NCBI GenBank assembly: GCA_963580285.1
Contig: OY757026.1
Location: forward strand, 87,704,651 to 87,768,650
Source: Lucinisca nassula
Taxonomy: Eukaryota > Mollusca > Bivalvia > Lucinida > Lucinidae
Direction: 5' to 3'
DNA: 64,000 nt
Shown: positions 11,885 through 23,540 of the stretch, in pieces
How positions within the stretch are numbered: position 1 is the stretch's first letter
Layout of the letters: each line of letters starts with the position of its first letter
Notes under the pieces: generated by a model
Seen by the model: only the letters and a program-made list of their open reading frames with translations
Told to the model about the DNA's origin: nothing
Database searches by the model: none
Position numbers and translations under genes: made by a program

Positions 11885-12150
11885 CTTAACATCAAGTGAA
11901 CAAGTCCGTGAAATGAAGACCCCCTAAACCCCACTTTATATAGAGAAAACTTGGGTCTAAGGAGGTATTCATTATTTTTCTTATTTCTGCTCCAAGACAT
12001 AGGTTGTGGGTACTCGTTAGAACCGCCTCAATGAGGCGGTTCTAACGAGCACACACAACCTATGTTGTGAGCATTTATACGAAAAGTATCAAGGATTTTC
12101 ATCAGAACAGTAGCCATTTTGGAGATGTGAAAAATGCATTATATCGTACG
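11885..12150. mobile_element. Palindromic MITE, family P (subfamily with 'tccgtgaaat')
   Basis: The centre is a perfect short palindrome, 'gaaccgcctcaatgaggcggttc', inside longer arms ('tttctgctcc...ttgtgggtac' and 'cgagcacacacaacctat'). The 5' part 'aagtccgtgaaatgaagacc' is shared with 42000. Confidence 0.7.
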
Positions 12151-12356
12151 GGTGAGTTATCATAATGAAAGTAAGATCTCTGTTAGTATAAGGCTATATT
12201 TCAAACTTCTAAAATGATCTTTCTTCTGCTGATTTTTTTCTGACGAAATGTTCTTATACATGCTCCAAATATAGACTATTTTTTCAAACCACCACACTGA
12301 TGCGGCTCTCACAATATTTGTAAAATCTAAGTTTTTGTGCAAACAAGGGAAATATC

Positions 12357-12620
12357 ATTTATCATATGACATCGCCTATGAGAGGGTAATAACGCCATGT
12401 AATATTTTCGATAATCCACTAGTGGATTAAATATGCAAATTAGCTAGATACGTCCCGTAACGTTACATGTACGACGTCCTTAACGATGTCGCGTTTAGTA
12501 ATGGCGGAATATTGATATTTTTGTTAACAATCGCAAAGCTTCGCATTTTATCCCTTTTCCTCAACTCGTTTAATAAATTTAATAACACATGAGCACTCAT
12601 GTAAGATCCTCTATATACCC
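12357..12620. mobile_element. Dispersed foldback repeat, family C
   Basis: It starts 'atcatatgacatcgc' and contains 'gataatccactagtggatta', 'gtaacgttacatgtac' and 'caaagcttcgcattttatcc'. A longer, closely related copy is at 24257-24612. Confidence 0.7.
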
Positions 12621-12639
12621 TTGCACATCCCCTTTTCTC

Positions 12640-12835
12640 CATACAAAACGGGGGTTAACCCTAACTTTGCAGACAATGTAGAGCCAGATCAGATCAGCAT
12701 TTACACTAGTTGTCGTTCAGTTTGTGAATTGAAAGAATATATGTTTTTATAATAAATTGATCTGTTGACAGTCAGATATGGGTATAGCTAAATTAATGTA
12801 TTCAACAGGACATGGGTTAAACTTATGAAGACAAA
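12640..12835. mobile_element. TTAA-type MITE, family T (decayed)
   Basis: The left 'ggttaaccctaactttgc', middle 'agccagatcagatcag' and right 'caacaggacatgggttaa' resemble the family T ends. Confidence 0.45.
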
Positions 12836-12899
12836 TGAGAGGTCGTGGAGAACAGACTGCGTTTTTTAAGTCTCAAGTGTTTTTGGTGCTTCAGAAGAA

Positions 12900-13165
12900 T
12901 CTCTCTGTCAGGTCATAAATTTTGTTCTTGCACACTAAATAAGGAAATCCTAGACTTAACCCTGGGATAGAAATTCATATCCTAACCAGGTTATCCTAAC
13001 CAAGGTTAGGATAAAAAAATCGAAACTGTAGTGCACTGGTTGAATAGGACGTCATGTACGCCATAGCTAAGTTTGACATCACTGCACATACAGTGACATC
13101 AAAAATGCCGCATTATTGTCATCAAAATATGGTGGACGTTGACAATCGAAGTGACTGCATTATAA
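12900..13165. repeat. Dispersed repeat, family D
   Basis: 'gttcttgcacactaaataag', 'aaccctgggatagaaatt', 'tgcactggttgaatagg' and 'atatggtggacgttgac' recur in the same order at 37080-37330, and the second half also at 27030-27180. I do not recognise the class. Confidence 0.6.
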
Positions 13166-13189
13166 AACAAGAGGGTCATCATGGCACTG

Positions 13190-13878
13190 TATCTCTCACA
13201 TGAGTCCATGATGTTTTATAGCTCATGGAAGTGAAGGAGTCATGGGTTCAAGGACATGTGGGCCAAATTCTTTTTCTTCCATGTTTAGCTGCGGAGGCCA
13301 ACGTTTTCATTGGAGAGGAACCATTCTAGCAGCATTTGAGGAACATATCTGTGAAATATTTAATTTTTGAAACAGGGCAATTGGCCTAGGAGATGCCGTT
13401 TATGAATCTTGCTATTTTTAGCTTTAATGGCCATTTTGTTTAGCTGAGCGGAACCATTTCAGCAATATTTGTTAGATATCATCAAAACAAAGCTTAACAG
13501 TCTGGTAAAGTTTCATGAAGAATGAAGCATATCTGTGGCCTCTCATGACCTATATTCAAACTCCTGATCTTTGTTTTACTTCTACTTTGATAGAAATAGC
13601 ATCTAGACTAACATTCTGACAGAGTTTCGTGAAGACCAAGCAAAACTGTGACTGAACTATGTTTTAAAGAAATTTGACATTGCGACATAGTTTTTCGCTG
13701 GACATGGCCAATATAAAAACCTGGCCAAGATATCATCAAGACAAACATTCTGGATAAGTTTCATGAAGATTGAAGCAAAAAGTGGCCTCTGTGGGTGACC
13801 GAAGTTTTAAAGTAATTTGACCTAGTGATCTAGTTTTTGATACGAAATGACCCATATCCAAATCTGACGAAGATAGCA
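13190..13878. repeat. Degenerate tandem array, left part
   Basis: Diverged ~150-bp units carry 'agtttcatgaagattgaagc', 'gtggcctct' and 'tttaaagtaatttgaccta'. The same units resume at 15319, after the Penelope-like insertion. Confidence 0.6.
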
Positions 13879-15318
13879 TAAAGAAGAAGTAAAACAAAGA
13901 TCAGGAATTGATACAATTAACTTACTCCATCCATAAAAGACACCAAAGGGAAAGAAATGCAAACATTAAGCGACCAGACCATAATGGAAACCTAAACAAA
14001 GGAAGGCCATATGGACAGTTACTTTCCCACAAAATGGCCATATGGCCATCCAAAATTAAAAGACACAAGTGATACACACAGTAAGTAACAAACAACAACA
14101 TAAATAAATCGCCACAGAAGAGCCGCCTTGGAACGGTCAGTGGAAGATTTCCACTGGGGGGCTTAAATCGATTTTACGTGGCCACAATCCTCGCCCTTAC
14201 TTCCGTCGCGATTTAGACAAATAATTTGTTCAGGCCTCCTAACTCATCAGTGCAACATCTCCGTGAACACAGAAATCAAAGAACCACAGAGGTGAGACAA
14301 CGGTGAGGACTCGACAGCAAGAAACCACTGAAATGCTGGAGCAAAAGAAAACCAACAGTTAGACTCCGATGAGCCCGACCAGAGACAGAGCATCAGGCAC
14401 CAACCAACATTATCTCTTTAATTTTCAATAAGCCTTTACGTTGGAGCCGTCATAGAATCTGAGGCCTGACCCACCGGCGTGCAATTAAAGAGGGAAGCAA
14501 AGTTGCCAACCGTGATTGGGTTAACTACCATGCATGCAGTCTGTCGTATAATATCCATGTTGTACCCAATCTTTTTATATCGAACAATGATTTTACGAAA
14601 TTGGGTGCTGAAGTCAATGCGGTTATATATTTTTCTGAATTTATATACTAAGTCACCATAAAATTCGGCCTTAGACCTTGTTGCAGAAAAGATTTAAGTC
14701 CAATATTGAATTTTGAAATTAAATCAGAATGGTGTCTATAAAATTTTGAAAAGGCTTTGCGTAGTTTATGGTACCGATAACCCTGATTAAGGAGTTTAGC
14801 CGTTAATAATTTATTACGAGTGTTGAAGTCAGTTACATGACTACACACTCCAGCAAATCAAATTAATTGCGAAATATAAACGCCATAGGATGGCGCACGA
14901 GGAACATCACCATCCAAAAAAGGAAAATTTACAATCTCAAAATCAAAGTCATCGCGTTCATCACAAATTTTGCACGAAACAAATCCATCTACAACAGATA
15001 GATGTAAATCCAAAAACGGGGCCTCGGTATCAGAAGAATTTGCTTTATTTAACTGAAGTTCTAGGGGGTAAATCTGACTGATCAAACCATCAAAATAGGT
15101 ATTATCAATATTTAATAAATCATCTAAATATCTAGAAGTAGAGCTAAAAGCTTCAATAATTTCAGATTGGTTATCAATGGAAAGCGACAAAATGAAGTCT
15201 CTTTCATAACAATACAAGAACAGATCAGCCACAAGAGGTGCGCAATTAGTACCCATCGGAATACCCACAATTTGTCTAAATAACTTAGTACCGAATCTAA
15301 TATAAATATTGTCAAGTA
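13879..15318 (-). mobile_element. Penelope-like retroelement, 5'-truncated
   Basis: Reading the minus strand, a reverse-transcriptase fragment (see the next entry) is followed by a ~560-bp 3' untranslated part that ends 'cctgatctttgttttactt'. The 3' part recurs alone at 15925, 25095, 33625 and elsewhere, as expected of 5'-truncated copies. The element sits inside the degenerate tandem array and no clear target duplication was found. Confidence 0.8.
14436..15318 (-). pseudogene. Penelope-type reverse transcriptase fragment, broken
   Basis: The fragment opens inside the RT palm: 'GIPMGTNCAPLVADLFLY' at about 15268-15215, then the catalytic box 'SRYLDDLLNI' near 15140-15110, then 'EAPFLDLHLSV' and 'FPFLDGDVPRAPSYGVYI'. 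The GIPMGTNCAPL...RYLDD pairing is characteristic of Penelope-like RTs. The N-terminal fingers are missing. An in-frame TGA at 14858-14860 sits where CGA would differ by one transition. A further frame change occurs near 14670, after which 'YGDLVYKFRKI' can be read on to a stop at 14436-14438. No GIY-YIG endonuclease is seen. The copy cannot make a functional enzyme. Confidence 0.85.
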
Positions 15319-15924
15319 GAAATTCTGGAAAAAAGTTTTATGAAGATTGAAACAAAACTATTGTCTGCAGAGAGCGAACAATTTTTTAAGCAATTCGACA
15401 TATTGAGCTAGGTTTTTTTATCTTACGACATGAAAGCCATAACAAAGGAAAGAAGCATAGCCTGAAAAAATCCCCACCTATGGTGGGATTCGAACCCGGG
15501 CCGCTCGGGTGAGAGTCCAGTGCTCTATCCGCTGAGCCAAAGAGTCGACTCCCCGACGCAGTTTTCAGAGAGTGGTGATAAACATATTAATCTATGCATG
15601 TAGATAACTGAAGGGAGGCAATGCGGTCTGTAACATTTATTCGATATGACCCATATTCAAGCAAGAATATGACCAAGACAAACATTCTGGAATGCTTACA
15701 TGAAGATTAAAGAAACACTGGGCTCTAGCGGGTGAACACGATTTTAAAGCAATTAGACCTGACGGCCTACGTTTCCTGATCATTGCCTTCAGTTCTATTT
15801 TACCAGATATGACCCATATTCGACCTTGACAATGTTATTCATTCTGGTAAAGTTTCATGAAAGTTGAACTTAAACTGTGGCTTCTACAGGGTGAACAAGG
15901 TATTTAAGCAACTTAACTGGGGAA
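15319..15924. repeat. Degenerate tandem array, middle part
   Basis: Units with 'acattctgg', 'tcatgaagatt' and 'tatgacccatattc' continue the array seen at 13190-13878. A tRNA-like insert lies at 15474-15552. Confidence 0.55.
15474..15552 (-). other. tRNA-derived sequence (probable SINE head)
   Basis: The minus strand reads 'TTGGCTCAGCGGATAGAGC', a D-arm and A box, then 'GGGTTCGAATCCC', a T-arm and B box, at tRNA spacing. The anticodon stem does not pair and the T stem is short, so I do not call it a working tRNA gene. Confidence 0.6.
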
Positions 15925-16225
15925 GTTAAGTAGAAGTAAAACAAAGATCAGGAATTGATACAATTAACTTACTCCACCCATAAAAGACACCAAAGGGAAA
16001 GAAATACAAACATTAAGCGACCAGACCATAATGGAAACCTAAACAAAGGAAGGCCATACGGACAGTTACTTTCCCACAAAATGGCCATATGGCCATCCAA
16101 AACCAAAAGACACAAGTGATACACACAGTAAGTAACAAACAACAACATAAATAAATCGCCACAGAAGAGCCGCCTTGGAACGGTCAGTGGAAGATTTCCA
16201 CTGGGGGGGCTTAAACCTCAATAAA
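15925..16225 (-). mobile_element. Penelope-like 3' end fragment
   Basis: It is nearly identical to 13880-14165 ('aagtaaaacaaagatcagg' to 'tttccactggggg'). Only the 3' untranslated portion is present. Confidence 0.75.
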
Positions 16226-16366
16226 AGAAACAAAACATTCTGGTACAGTGTCATGATGATTTAAGCAAACCTGTGGCCTTTACAGGGTGAACAAGGTTTT
16301 AAAGCGAGTTGACCTAGCGACCTAGGTTTGACCAGACATGGCCCACATTTTTTGTTTTTGCTTTTT
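16226..16366. repeat. Degenerate tandem array, right part
   Basis: 'acattctggtacagtgtcat' and 'gagttgacctagcgaccta' continue the array interrupted at 15925. Confidence 0.5.
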
Positions 16367-17190
16367 TGGCTTCCAAAGGATAAACCTTTTATAGAACATA
16401 TTTAACTTCACTATAGCTGGTGTGTGGGAATGTGTGGCGGCGGTTAAACGTCTCCCATGCCCTACAGCATAGTGTAGATTATATTTTCTTGTCCTTTGGG
16501 ATCATTGATTCCAATGTGGAATTTTGAAAATATCTGAGGGTCACTGATGAGGCCTAATTGGCCGAAACTAGCTAGTCTGGCCCAGAAAACATGTACACCC
16601 CATATTTTTCACTTCTTAGGTGTATTCCTTGCTTCCAAAGGATAACCCTTTTATAGAACATATTTAACTTCACTACAGCTGGTGTGTGGGAATGTGTGGC
16701 GGTGGTAAAACGTCTCCCTGCCCTACAGCATAGTGTAGATTATATTTTCTTGTCCTTTGGGATCATTGATTCCATTGTGGATTTTGAAAATATCTGAGGG
16801 TCACTGATGAGGCCTAATTGGCCGAAACTAGCTAGTCTGGCCCAGAAAACATGTACACTCCATATTTTTCACTTCTGTGGTGTATTCCTTGCTTCCAAAG
16901 GACAACCCTTTTATAGAACATATTTAACTTTACTACAGCTGGTGTGTGGGAATGTGTGGCGGCGGTAAAACGTCTCCCTGCCCTACATCATAGTGTAGAT
17001 TACATTTTCATGTCCTTTGGGATCATTGATTCCATTTTGGAATTTTGAAAATATCTGAGGGTCACTGATGAGGCCTAATTGGCCAAAACTAGCTAGTCTG
17101 GCCCAGAAAACATGTACACTCCATATTTTTCACTTCTGTGGTGTATTCCTTGCTTCCAAAGGGTAACACTTTTATAGAACATATTTGTTG
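16367..17190. repeat. 261-bp tandem repeat, about 3.1 units
   Basis: 'gcttccaaagg' starts units at 16370, 16631, 16891 and 17152. Units share 'gtgtgtgggaatgtgtggcg' and 'ctagctagtctggcccagaa' with few differences. Inverted, isolated units lie at 22515-22680 and, more diverged, at about 28650-28830. Confidence 0.85.
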
Positions 17191-17650
17191 GTCATCTTGT
17201 TCATTGGAGCGGATGATTTGGCAGAGAGTCACACAAGAAACATTCCTGTGAAATTATTTCAAAATTTATCGATCAACCAGTTTAGGAGAAGTCCTTTAAA
17301 GGTTTTTCTATTTGAAGCCCTGGTGGCCATCGTGTTCATCTGAGCAAAACGTTTTGAATAATGCTGGTAGGAGATCACCCCAGGAAAATTTGTGTACAAT
17401 TATTTCAAAATCCATCAACATGTTTAGAAGTTGTTTAAAGGTTATTCTATTTTCAGCTCTGGTGGCCATCATGTTCATCAGAGCGATTTTGATAGAGGGT
17501 CACCAAAGAAGTTCCTCTGATATTATTTCAAAATCCATTCACGTGTTTAGGAAATAAGGTCGTTTGAATGTTTTATTTTCTATTTTCAGCAACCAAGGGA
17601 CATAACTTATGATAGATAGGCCAACCTCACCAGTTTTCAAAACTAGACAA
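17191..17650. repeat. Degenerate ~130-bp tandem repeat
   Basis: 'ggtggccatcgtgttcatc' and 'ggtggccatcatgttcatc' are about 135 bp apart, with 'tatttcaaaatccat' in each. It is probably the decayed core of a tandem-core element. Confidence 0.5.
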
Positions 17651-19418
17651 AAGTGCCAAGTGGGGCACGTATACCCCCGGCCAGTGCCATCACCTCAGCT
17701 GAAACAAGAACTACAAAGGGAAATAACTCTAAAAGGCCTGACCCCTTGGCCCTTATTTTCTTTCCCACAATACAACTAGTCATACTGATCATGTTTGCAA
17801 AATTTCAAGTTTCTATGTACAGTAGTTATTGAGAAATCTTTGACACAAAATAAAAATATACACTATTAAACAGCAAGAACTACAAAGGGAAATAACTCTA
17901 AAAGGCCTGACCCCTTGGCCCTTATTTTCTTTCCCACAATACAAGTAGTCATACTGATCATGTGTGCAAAATTTCAAGTTTCTATGTGGAGCAGTTCCTG
18001 AGATATCTTTGACACAAAATAATTGGCCAGTGCCATCACCTCAGCTGAAACAAGAACTACAAAGGGAAATAACTCTAAAAGGCCTGACCCCTTGGCCCTT
18101 ATTTTCTTTCCCACAATACAACCAGTCATACTGATCATGTTTGCAAAATTTCAAGTTTCTATGTACAGTAGTTATTGAGAAATCTTTGACACAAAATAAA
18201 AATATACACTATTAAACAGCAAGAACTACAAAGAGGAATAACTCTAAAAGGCCTGACCCCTTGGCCCTTATTTTCTTTCCCACAATACAAGAAGTCATAC
18301 TGATCATGTGTGCAAAATTTCAAGTTTCTATGTGAAGCAGTTCATGAGATATCTTTGACACAAAATAATTGGCAAGTGCCATCACCTCAGCTGAAACAAG
18401 AACTACAAAGGGAAATAACTCTAAAAGGCCTGACCCCTTGGCCCTTATTTTCTTTCCCACAATACAACTAGTCATACTGATCATGTTTGCAAAATTTCAA
18501 GTTTCTATGTACAGTAGTTATTGAGAAATCTTTGACACAAAATAAAAATATACACTATTAAACAGCAAGAACTACAAAGGGAAATAACTCTAAAAGGCCT
18601 GACCCCTTGGCCCTTATTTTCTTTCCCACAATACAAGTAGTCATACTGATCATGTGTGCAAAATTTCAAGTTTCTATGTGGAGCAGTTCCTGAGATATCT
18701 TTGACACAAAATAATTGGCAAGTGCCATCACCTCAGCTGAAACAAGAACTACAAAGGGAAATAACTCTAAAAGGCCTGACCCCTTGGCCCTTATTTTCTT
18801 TCCCACAACAAAATAAAAATATACACTATTAAACAGCAAGAACTACAAAGGGAAATAACTCTAAAAGGCCTGACCCCTTGGCCCTTATTTTCTTTCCCAC
18901 AATACAAGTAGTCATACTGATCATGTGTGCAAAATTTCAAGTTTCTATGTGAAGCAGTTCCTGAGATATCATTGACACAAAATAATTGGCAAGTGCCATC
19001 ACCTCAGCTGAAACAAGAACTACAAAGGGAAATAACTCTAAAAGGCCTGACCCCTTGGCCCTTATTTTCTTTCCCACAATACAACTAGTCATACTGATCA
19101 TGTTTGCAAAATTTCAAGTTTCTATGTACAGTAGTTATTGAGAAATCTTTGACACAAAATAAAAAAATATACACTATTAAACAGCAAGAACTACAAAGGG
19201 AAATAACTCTAAAAGGCCTGACCCCTTGGCCCTTATTTTCTTTCCCACAATACAAGTAGTCATACTGATCATGTGTGCAAAATTTCAAGTTTCTATGTGA
19301 AGCAGTTCCTGAGATATCTTTGACACAAAATAATTGTTTACGGACAGACAGACAGACAGACGGAAAAGACAAAAACTATATACCCCCATTGCATACTTCG
19401 TATGCCGGGGGTATAAAC
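17651..19418 (+). mobile_element. Tandem-core element, family 2 (dimeric core)
   Basis: The left end contains TATACCCCCGGC and the right end GCCGGGGGTATA, an exact 12-base subterminal inverted repeat. The core is a ~170-bp unit alternating between two versions, one with 'gtttgcaaaatttcaag' and 'tacagtagttattgag', the other with 'gtgtgcaaaatttcaag' and 'gcagttcctgag', giving a ~347-bp dimer. One dimer near 18810 is internally deleted. The right arm has a GACA tract (19343-19360) and a hairpin GCATACTTCGTATGC. The plan matches family 1, hence a Helentron/HINE-like reading. No coding region. Confidence 0.7.
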
Positions 19419-19785
19419 ATCCAAGCTTTTAACCACAATCTACTTTTATGTTAGTTTCAGGAAGATCCGATCAAAACTGAAGTACTTATGGTGATGACAA
19501 AGTGAAAAATAGGCATTTTCAGCAAAGAACAGGACATAATAGCGAGGTCCGTGCGGGAAGGCGAGCGTCCGCGTCTATGTTTACCTTTTGGTTAACCCTG
19601 AAAAACCCATCCATAATGCAATTTGGCGTTTTTCTTGTACAAAGGAATATATAGGGAAAACCTTTAAAAAACTTCTTGTTATATATTAGATTCAGGTAGA
19701 TCTGATCAAGGCCAAAAGGACTTATTTATGGTAATTACAAGGCCCAAAGTAGGCATTTCCAGCATAGAAGGGGACATAACTCTAT
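19419..19785. repeat. Degenerate tandem sequence
   Basis: 'caggaagatccgatcaaaac' and 'caggtagatctgatcaagg' recur about 240 bp apart with 'aaagtaggcattt' after each. Confidence 0.45.
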
Positions 19786-20076
19786 GAATAATTTGTTTTT
19801 GTTTGAATTGAGGTTAACGTCCCCATCAACACTATTTATGTCATTTTGGAGACGTTGTTTCCAATTTTGCGGGACTTTTTCTCGATATTCAGATGAAATG
19901 ACATCTCAAGCCCTGCTGCCAATGAAACCATAAGGAAGGTCCGACTTACACCACTTTGCCTGACCAGGCTTAGTCCTTCTAAGAGGTTTACCGGTACTCA
20001 TGTGTGGTCAAGTTCAGCTCTGCGTGGAAGCACCATGCAGCTCATCTATTTCTCCAAGTCCAGATGGATGGGACGA
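19786..20076 (-). mobile_element. SINE-like element, type N
   Basis: This is a sister of 4956-5260 ('gttaacgtccccatcaacac', 'attttggagacgttg', 'gtggaagcaccatgcag'). Direct repeats AACTCTAT flank it at 19778-19785 and 20077-20084. Confidence 0.7.
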
Positions 20077-20239
20077 AACTCTATAAGATATTGCCAGTTA
20101 CCATTGTTTGATGATTAATGGGCCGATTTTAAGCTTTCGATCTCATCCAAGCTTATATCCACAATCATTTTCTCATTGTAAGTTTATGGGACAATGTGGT
20201 TGCCACAGCAACCGAACTTTTATTCCGTGATAAATAAGC

Positions 20240-20620
20240 TTTTGTTATCATTCCCCTACCAGGGGCACGCCATAGATGAGAAATGATTGAGATAAGCCTG
20301 GAGGCTGCAGAGACACCACTTTTTTATCCAACCTTCAAACCTATGTAAGATTCTTATGTTATTAGGGACAAAATAGAAGTGAAGGCAATGATCAGGAATC
20401 GATACAATTAACCCACAGCTCCCATCAGAGACACCAAAGGGAAAGAAACACAAACATGAAACAACTAGACCCTAATGGAACATCAATAGTGGAAAGCCAA
20501 AAGGACAGTTTCTTTCGCACAAAATGGCCTACAACAAGTTCTCTGCGATCAGACATCAAAGCTTACCTTTTTTATTTCATTACAACTATCTTCTTCCTGA
20601 AAACAACAAAAGATCGAATA
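20240..20620 (-). mobile_element. Penelope-like 3' end, second subfamily
   Basis: 'aatagaagtgaaggcaatg', 'tcgatacaattaaccca' and 'gacaccaaagggaaagaa' match the 3' ends at 34168-34556 and 41455-41715. They differ from the 13879 subfamily at many sites. Confidence 0.6.
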
Positions 20621-20886
20621 TATAAAAAATCGATAAAATGAAAAAAAAAAAAATCAAGAGCAGTCGACCATTTTTTTATAATAATTTGCAGAATAAATAA
20701 GGCTTGATCATTGCTTTCACTTTTATTTGGTATTTCATATGAATTGTAACAGACGATTCACATGTTAAATCAAGCCTTATTTTCTCAGAAAAATAAATAC
20801 TTTGAAAATGCTGTTTATTATTCGTGATTGGCGCTTTAATGGTATTCCTCAACGTTTTTCTGGGTAGTGCATGACACTATGTTTAA

Positions 20887-21057
20887 GAAATAGATCAGCT
20901 CTAACTGTGATTTGTTGTGTAATAAATCACAGTTTGGAGGTCAGTTGTAAAGTAGACAAATCACGAGCGTGTAGCGCGCGTGATTTGTCTACTTACAACT
21001 GACCGACAAACCGTGATTTATTACCCAACAAATCACTGGCTAGAGCTGATCTATTTC
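20887..21057. repeat. 171-bp near-perfect palindrome
   Basis: The arms start GAAATAGATCAGCTCTA and end with its exact complement. They share 'gtgatttgttg...aataaatcac', 'ggtcagttgtaa' and 'gacaaatcacg', and meet at 'agcgtgtagcgcg'. It could form a long cruciform or hairpin. Confidence 0.85.
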
Positions 21058-21362
21058 GATTCTAACACGCTGAAAATCGGCAATAATGTTGTTGTTTCCT
21101 TCAAAATCTCACAACTTTTCGCCATTGTTAGAAGAAATCCCGCGAAAGTTATCGACTGAAACACATGCATTTATATCCTTTTCTAACGTTTTCGATGCGA
21201 GAAAATGACGTTACACCGTCTTACGTCAAGTAAATCGACTAGTGACGTCATAAATTTGAAGTTTTTAATGACGTCACTCGTCACGCTCTTCCGAGCTGTG
21301 ATTTGTTGCAGAATAAAACACAGTTATTATGCATTGCCTATATAGGCGCGCTGTGTTAGAAT
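21058..21362. mobile_element. Adjoining TIR segment of the palindromic MITE
   Basis: 'gattctaacacgctg' at the left and 'cgctgtgttagaat' at the right form an inverted pair. 'gctgtgatttgttgcagaat' near 21295 repeats the palindrome's arm, so the whole 20887-21362 block is probably one compound element. Confidence 0.5.
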
Positions 21363-21479
21363 ATCTTTTTTGTCTTCGAAGTTTTCAATTCATAATTTCC
21401 ATATAATGACCTTGCCTGCAGACCAATGTATAGGCCTGGGTAGCATAGTTTTTATGACTAATGATTCACAAACATTAGG

Positions 21480-21640
21480 ACTTTCACCGAATTGGGTTCG
21501 AGCATCGTACAGGTAAAATATGAGATGCCAAGTTATGCAATGGAAGATCAGGTATTTTTCTCAGGTTGCTCGGTTTTTGTCCGCCCCTGATTAACAATCG
21601 GCTCGATATTAGTGAAATAATCGTGAAAGGGAAATAAATC
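21480..21640. repeat. Dispersed repeat shared with 3750-3840
   Basis: 'gcaatggaagatcagg' and 'caatcggctcgatattagtg' match the earlier copy with scattered differences. Confidence 0.5.
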
Positions 21641-22394
21641 CCCAATTAAAAGGTGCTTGTGTCTCTCAACATTTTAGAATCATTTGATTCAAACTGGTTT
21701 CAAGGACAGACCAATTTACAATAAGGTAAAATTAATCAAATGTACTCTCTTTAAAGCTACAAAAAGACGCATATTTTGGGCATTTCAGTTTTTAATGCAA
21801 AAAGGAATTTATCAGTGTTCTAAACATTTACTCCCTGCTGTTAAATTCTCACAAAATGAAATAAACACGGATAAATAGAGATCATTTCATCACGCCTCTG
21901 GCGAGTTTCATTAATTCCAAATGAAATAAGCACAAGCAAAAGATTATGTTTGTCAAATAATGGTTTTAAATCTAAGCTGATTTCCGAAGAAGTTTAAAAG
22001 ACTTTCGATAGAAAACAAAGGGTTGTCATGAAAGGAATCATGGCCTTACTAGCCAGTAACGATGTATAAGTACATGTGTGGCCATAATTTTATATTTTTT
22101 ATGACATATAACAGCAATGTTATAAACTACATTTTTATGTCACAACTGGATTTTCATCTCTTTAATGAGAGTCAATTTAACTTTATAGGAACCGCTACAA
22201 ACAGATATGTCTGTAAAGATACTGCTGTCATGCAGTTCAGTAAGGATCCATCCTGTTTGAATGGATATACAGAAATGATTTGAGCGCAACTGTCAGGCTT
22301 GTCGCAGCTCATATATCTCTTACATATAGATTGAAATGGAAAAAAAAAATTATTTCATGTTTTGCTGTATTTGAGCTATATATATGCTATTTAC
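21641..22394. other. No gene recognised
   Basis: AT-rich sequence; the short open frames lack splice borders or recognisable composition. Confidence 0.4.
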
Positions 22395-22862
22395 CGCACC
22401 CGCCCATCGTGGCTTAAAGAAATAAATGGACTGCATGATGCTTCCACGCAGAGCTGAAACCGACCGCACATGGGTACTGGTTAACTGCTTAGAGGAACTA
22501 AAATATGTTCTAGAAAGGATTATCCTTTGGAAGCAAAGAATACACCAAAGAACTAGAAAATATGGAGTGTACATTTTTTCTGGGCCAGACTAGCTAGTTT
22601 AGGTCAATAAGGCCGCATCAGTGACCCTCAAATATTTTCAAAATTCAACAATGGAATCAATGATCCCAAGGCAAAAGTGGTGCAAGTAGGACAGTCTGTG
22701 CTTATAAACCCTATTGGTTTCACTAGGCGATATGGCTTGAGATGTCATTTCATCTAAATGTCGGGTAAAAGTCCCACAAAATAGAAGCAACGTCTCCAAA
22801 ATGACCTATACATTATTGACGGGGACGTAAAACATCAAATCAATCAATCAATATGTTATTTG
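22395..22862 (+). mobile_element. SINE-like type N, split by a 261-bp-family unit
   Basis: The 5' part ('cgcccatcgtggc' to 'ctgcttagaggaac', 22395-22505) and the 3' part ('cctattggtttcactaggcg' to a CAAT-rich tail, about 22690-22862) are in plus orientation. Between them lies an inverted unit of the 16367 repeat ('cctttggaagcaaagaat' to 'caatgatcccaagg'), so that unit was inserted into the SINE. Confidence 0.65.
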
Positions 22863-23344
22863 ATGCATCAAAACATAACAATATCAGCAATGGTCAATCA
22901 GATACAATTATAGACTATTTTCTAAGTTAAGGACAAAGTCATTTTTATTCATGGTAATTTAAATTTTCATGATAACTTGAAGAAAATCTCAGTGACCAGT
23001 GTGGTATTTTGTGGTGTAAAAACACAGTTTTTAAGCAAAACCATTTGATATAGACACTTGATATACACAAAACCTATCAGTGAAAAATGATACTCAATTA
23101 CCAGTGAGAAGTGCAGACACAAACAGAAGAAGACACACGTGCATGTCTGTCATGATAACTGACAGTTTAAGACTAATGTATCAGTTGTTAATACACATTG
23201 AGCCATGCGTAAAGGAAACCAGATTAATTTTTTTAGGTGCAATAAGCTCAACAAGTATGTGTTCTGAATACGCTGGCATCCCCACCTTTTTTAGGGGTGT
23301 CTGTCTGTGGGTTGGGGTGTGTGGTGGAGGAGGGTAATGTAATT
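22863..23344. other. No gene recognised
   Basis: AT-rich with a G-rich stretch at about 23300-23335. No repeat partner was found in the window. Confidence 0.4.
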
Positions 23345-23540
23345 TTCTTTATTCCTGCTTAACCCTTATCCTAATGTTCTCGACAGCCCTTACCTTTGTG
23401 ACAGTGTAGATTCACCCTGTTTGTCATTCAGTTTGCGAATTTGAATGAATAAATTACTCTTTCATCAAGTAATATGATTGGTTGAAATGTAGATGTGTGT
23501 GGCTTAATTAATTGATGCAGCATGACAATAAACACAGACT
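23345..23540. mobile_element. TTAA-type MITE, family T (decayed)
   Basis: 'cttaacccttatcctaatg', 'gtgacagtgtagattc' and 'cattcagtttgcgaatt' match family T. The right end is not clear. Confidence 0.45.

Noticed and set aside
15474..15552. Functional tRNA gene
   Set aside because: The A and B boxes are good but the anticodon stem does not pair and the T stem is short; a SINE head is more likely.
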